From: Butyrivibrio sp. XPD2002
GTDB taxonomy: Bacteria; Bacillota; Clostridia; Lachnospirales; Lachnospiraceae
Direction: 5' to 3'
DNA: 64,000 bases
Assembly: GCF_000423945.1 (NCBI RefSeq)
Contig: NZ_KE384117.1
Location: 9,932-73,931, forward strand
Shown here piece after piece: positions 62,642 through 64,000 of this stretch (the stretch's first letter is position 1; each line of letters opens with the position of its first letter). The position numbers and the translations under genes were made by a program. The notes below the pieces were generated by a model. That model was given only the letters and a program-made list of their open reading frames with translations, had not been told where the DNA came from and did not search any database.

Positions 62642-63766
62642 ATGAAATTATGTGATATAGAAAAATGTACAGGATGTGGTGCCTGTGTAAATATCTGCCC
62701 GAAGAAGGCTATAGCTATGGCTGAAACAGATACAGGCAAGACAGTCTGGTCTATAGATGAAACGCAGTGTGTTGAGTGCGGCATGTGCGAGAAGACCTGC
62801 CCTGTATTAAATAGCTCTGATTTTAATGAGCCTATAAAAACACTTGCAGCATGGACATTAAACGAGAAGGATCAGCAGACCTGTGCATCAGGAGGAATTG
62901 CTACTGCTTTATATAAGGTTGTGCTTGAAAAGAATGGAACTATATACGGATGTGATTATGATAGCGAGTTGAAACCTGTTATCAGGGGATATGAAGATAC
63001 TTCTGATTTGGAAAAATTTAAGTCTTCAAAATATGTCCAAAGTATAACAGGCTTTAGTTATCAACAGGTAAAAGAGGATTTGAATAATGGTCGAATGGTT
63101 TTGTATATTGGAACACCATGTCAAATAGATGGGTTGCAACATTTTCTTGGGAAAAAGTATAGCAACCTTTATACAGTTGATATTATATGCCACGGAGTGC
63201 CACCATATAAATATTTTCAAGAGTATATAGCTTCATTAGGTTTTAAGGAGAAAATTACTTCTGTGGCATTTAGAGGAAAGCGGGATTTTTGCTTAAGCTT
63301 ATATAATGAAGAAAATCTAATATATTGGCGGTATTCTGATTTTGACTATTACTATCTCTCGTTCCTGAGAGGAATAATATATAGGGATAACTGTTATGAA
63401 TGCAGATATGCAAAGAAAGACAGAATTTCAGATATTACTATAGGGGATTTTTGGGGATTGGATAAGAAAACCCTACAAAAGCCATATGATGGAAGAATAT
63501 CTACTATTCTTGTGAACACTTCAAAGGGACAGGAACTATTGGATATGGCAGTCAATCATATCTATGTAGAAGAACGTTTGTTGGATGAGGCACTAAAATA
63601 TAATGAGCAATTGAATCACCCTATGGTGGTACATGAGGATAGAGAGATATTTTTAAATAATCTTGATAAAGGAGTTTATAAAGCTCTTTGTAGTACAAGA
63701 ACAGGTAAAGAAATTACCCGAAAGAGGATAAAGAATAAAGTCAGAAAATTATTGGGACGTAGTTGA
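62642..63766 (+). CDS. FrhB-like oxidoreductase with N-terminal ferredoxin domain
   Basis: Residues 1-~60 form a 2x[4Fe-4S] ferredoxin (CTGCGACVNICPKKA and CVECGMCEKTCPV). From about residue 75 comes an FrhB domain: CASGGIATALYKVV, IGTPCQIDGLQHFLG, DIICHGVPP, CYECRYAKKDRISDITIGDF. This is the usual domain order for the family in surface-polysaccharide loci, opposite to the paralog at 55378. It pairs with the preceding pyruvyl transferase. An electron-transfer or sugar-oxidoreduction role is inferred; the substrate is unknown. Confidence 0.9.
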   Translation: MKLCDIEKCTGCGACVNICPKKAIAMAETDTGKTVWSIDETQCVECGMCEKTCPVLNSSDFNEPIKTLAAWTLNEKDQQTCASGGIATALYKVVLEKNGTIYGCDYDSELKPVIRGYEDTSDLEKFKSSKYVQSITGFSYQQVKEDLNNGRMVLYIGTPCQIDGLQHFLGKKYSNLYTVDIICHGVPPYKYFQEYIASLGFKEKITSVAFRGKRDFCLSLYNEENLIYWRYSDFDYYYLSFLRGIIYRDNCYECRYAKKDRISDITIGDFWGLDKKTLQKPYDGRISTILVNTSKGQELLDMAVNHIYVEERLLDEALKYNEQLNHPMVVHEDREIFLNNLDKGVYKALCSTRTGKEITRKRIKNKVRKLLGRS

Positions 63767-63785
63767 TTAAGAAAAAGGTTTTGAA

Positions 63786-64000
63786 ATGAACGAACTGATT
63801 AGCATTATCATTCCTGTGTATAATGCGGAGAGCTTTCTGGACAGATGTCTGGAGAGTATAGTGAACCAGGAATACAAAAACTTAAGAATAATTCTTGTTG
63901 AGGACTGTTCCAAAGACAATTCCCGCAAGGTGTGTGAAAAGTGGGTTGCTAAAGACGACAGAATAGAATTGGTAGCCCTCGATAAAAATGGCGGTGCTGC
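63786..64000 (+). CDS. Glycosyltransferase family 2 (3' end outside window)
   Basis: Translation from ATG 63786 gives MNELISIIIPVYNAESFLDR and LVEDCSKDNSR, an N-terminal GT2 domain. The frame is open to the last base. The usual DDGS is spelled EDCS. It continues the second exopolysaccharide unit. Confidence 0.85.
   Translation, partial: MNELISIIIPVYNAESFLDRCLESIVNQEYKNLRIILVEDCSKDNSRKVCEKWVAKDDRIELVALDKNGGA

Noticed and set aside
1..64000. CRISPR arrays, rRNA genes, insertion sequences with transposases
   Set aside because: No regularly spaced repeats, rRNA-like sequence or transposase motifs were seen on either strand.

Overview
The window looks like chromosome of an anaerobic, gut- or rumen-type Firmicute, most likely a Lachnospiraceae member near Butyrivibrio or Pseudobutyrivibrio. 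This is inferred from moderately AT-rich DNA, strong AGGAGG-type ribosome sites, frequent TTG/GTG starts, lipoprotein-anchored sugar-binding and GH13 proteins, a single-chain PurL with a fused glutaminase domain, and an exopolysaccharide locus carrying FrhB-like iron-sulfur proteins. No rRNA or species-diagnostic marker is present, so the genus is a guess.

Region 1 (1-29,400) is mostly housekeeping. It opens with a left-truncated acidic repeat membrane protein, then hisH-hisF, ung, a lysA-like decarboxylase and a XerC/D-like recombinase with altered catalytic residues. A DAHP synthase on the minus strand, a chemoreceptor and tRNA-Trp follow. Next come a GH13 lipoprotein, a HAD protein, a VanZ-like protein, an unrecognised protein with a TetR regulator, then purL and carA-carB. 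The block at 23,670-28,410 is less ordinary: a VWA lipoprotein, an ECF sigma factor, a membrane protein joining an anti-sigma-like N-terminus to a CapA-like domain, and a NUDIX hydrolase, apparently one operon behind an ECF-type promoter.

Region 2 (28,400-35,900) is a beta-glucoside utilisation locus: a divergent AraC regulator, an ABC sugar-binding lipoprotein, two permeases and a GH3 beta-glucosidase. There is no ATPase gene, so a shared one elsewhere must energise it. Region 3 (35,900-44,700) holds a QueH-PfkB fusion, an MGMT-like protein, argS, a secreted leucine-rich-repeat protein, an M42 peptidase and a membrane diguanylate cyclase.

Region 4 (44,800-47,400) is an accessory junction. 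Downstream of tRNA-Met lies a small GC-rich element that ends in an exact 22-bp copy of the tRNA 3' end and begins with an inverted, imperfect copy of the tRNA 3' half. It is followed by a two-gene operon encoding an unrecognised protein and a HipA-like kinase.

Region 5 (47,400-64,000, open at the right edge) is an exopolysaccharide locus in two transcription units, each preceded by a version of the same 94-nt leader. It encodes five GT2 glycosyltransferases (one cut by the window edge), a GT14-like glycosyltransferase, an acyltransferase-3 protein, a hexapeptide acetyltransferase, a polytopic membrane protein, a flippase, three polysaccharide pyruvyl transferases and two FrhB-like iron-sulfur proteins. 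The two FrhB proteins have opposite domain orders. The strongest candidates for undescribed biology are the tRNA-associated element, the HipA-like pair, the sigma/anti-sigma-CapA/VWA operon, the QueH-kinase fusion and the pyruvyl transferase-FrhB modules.
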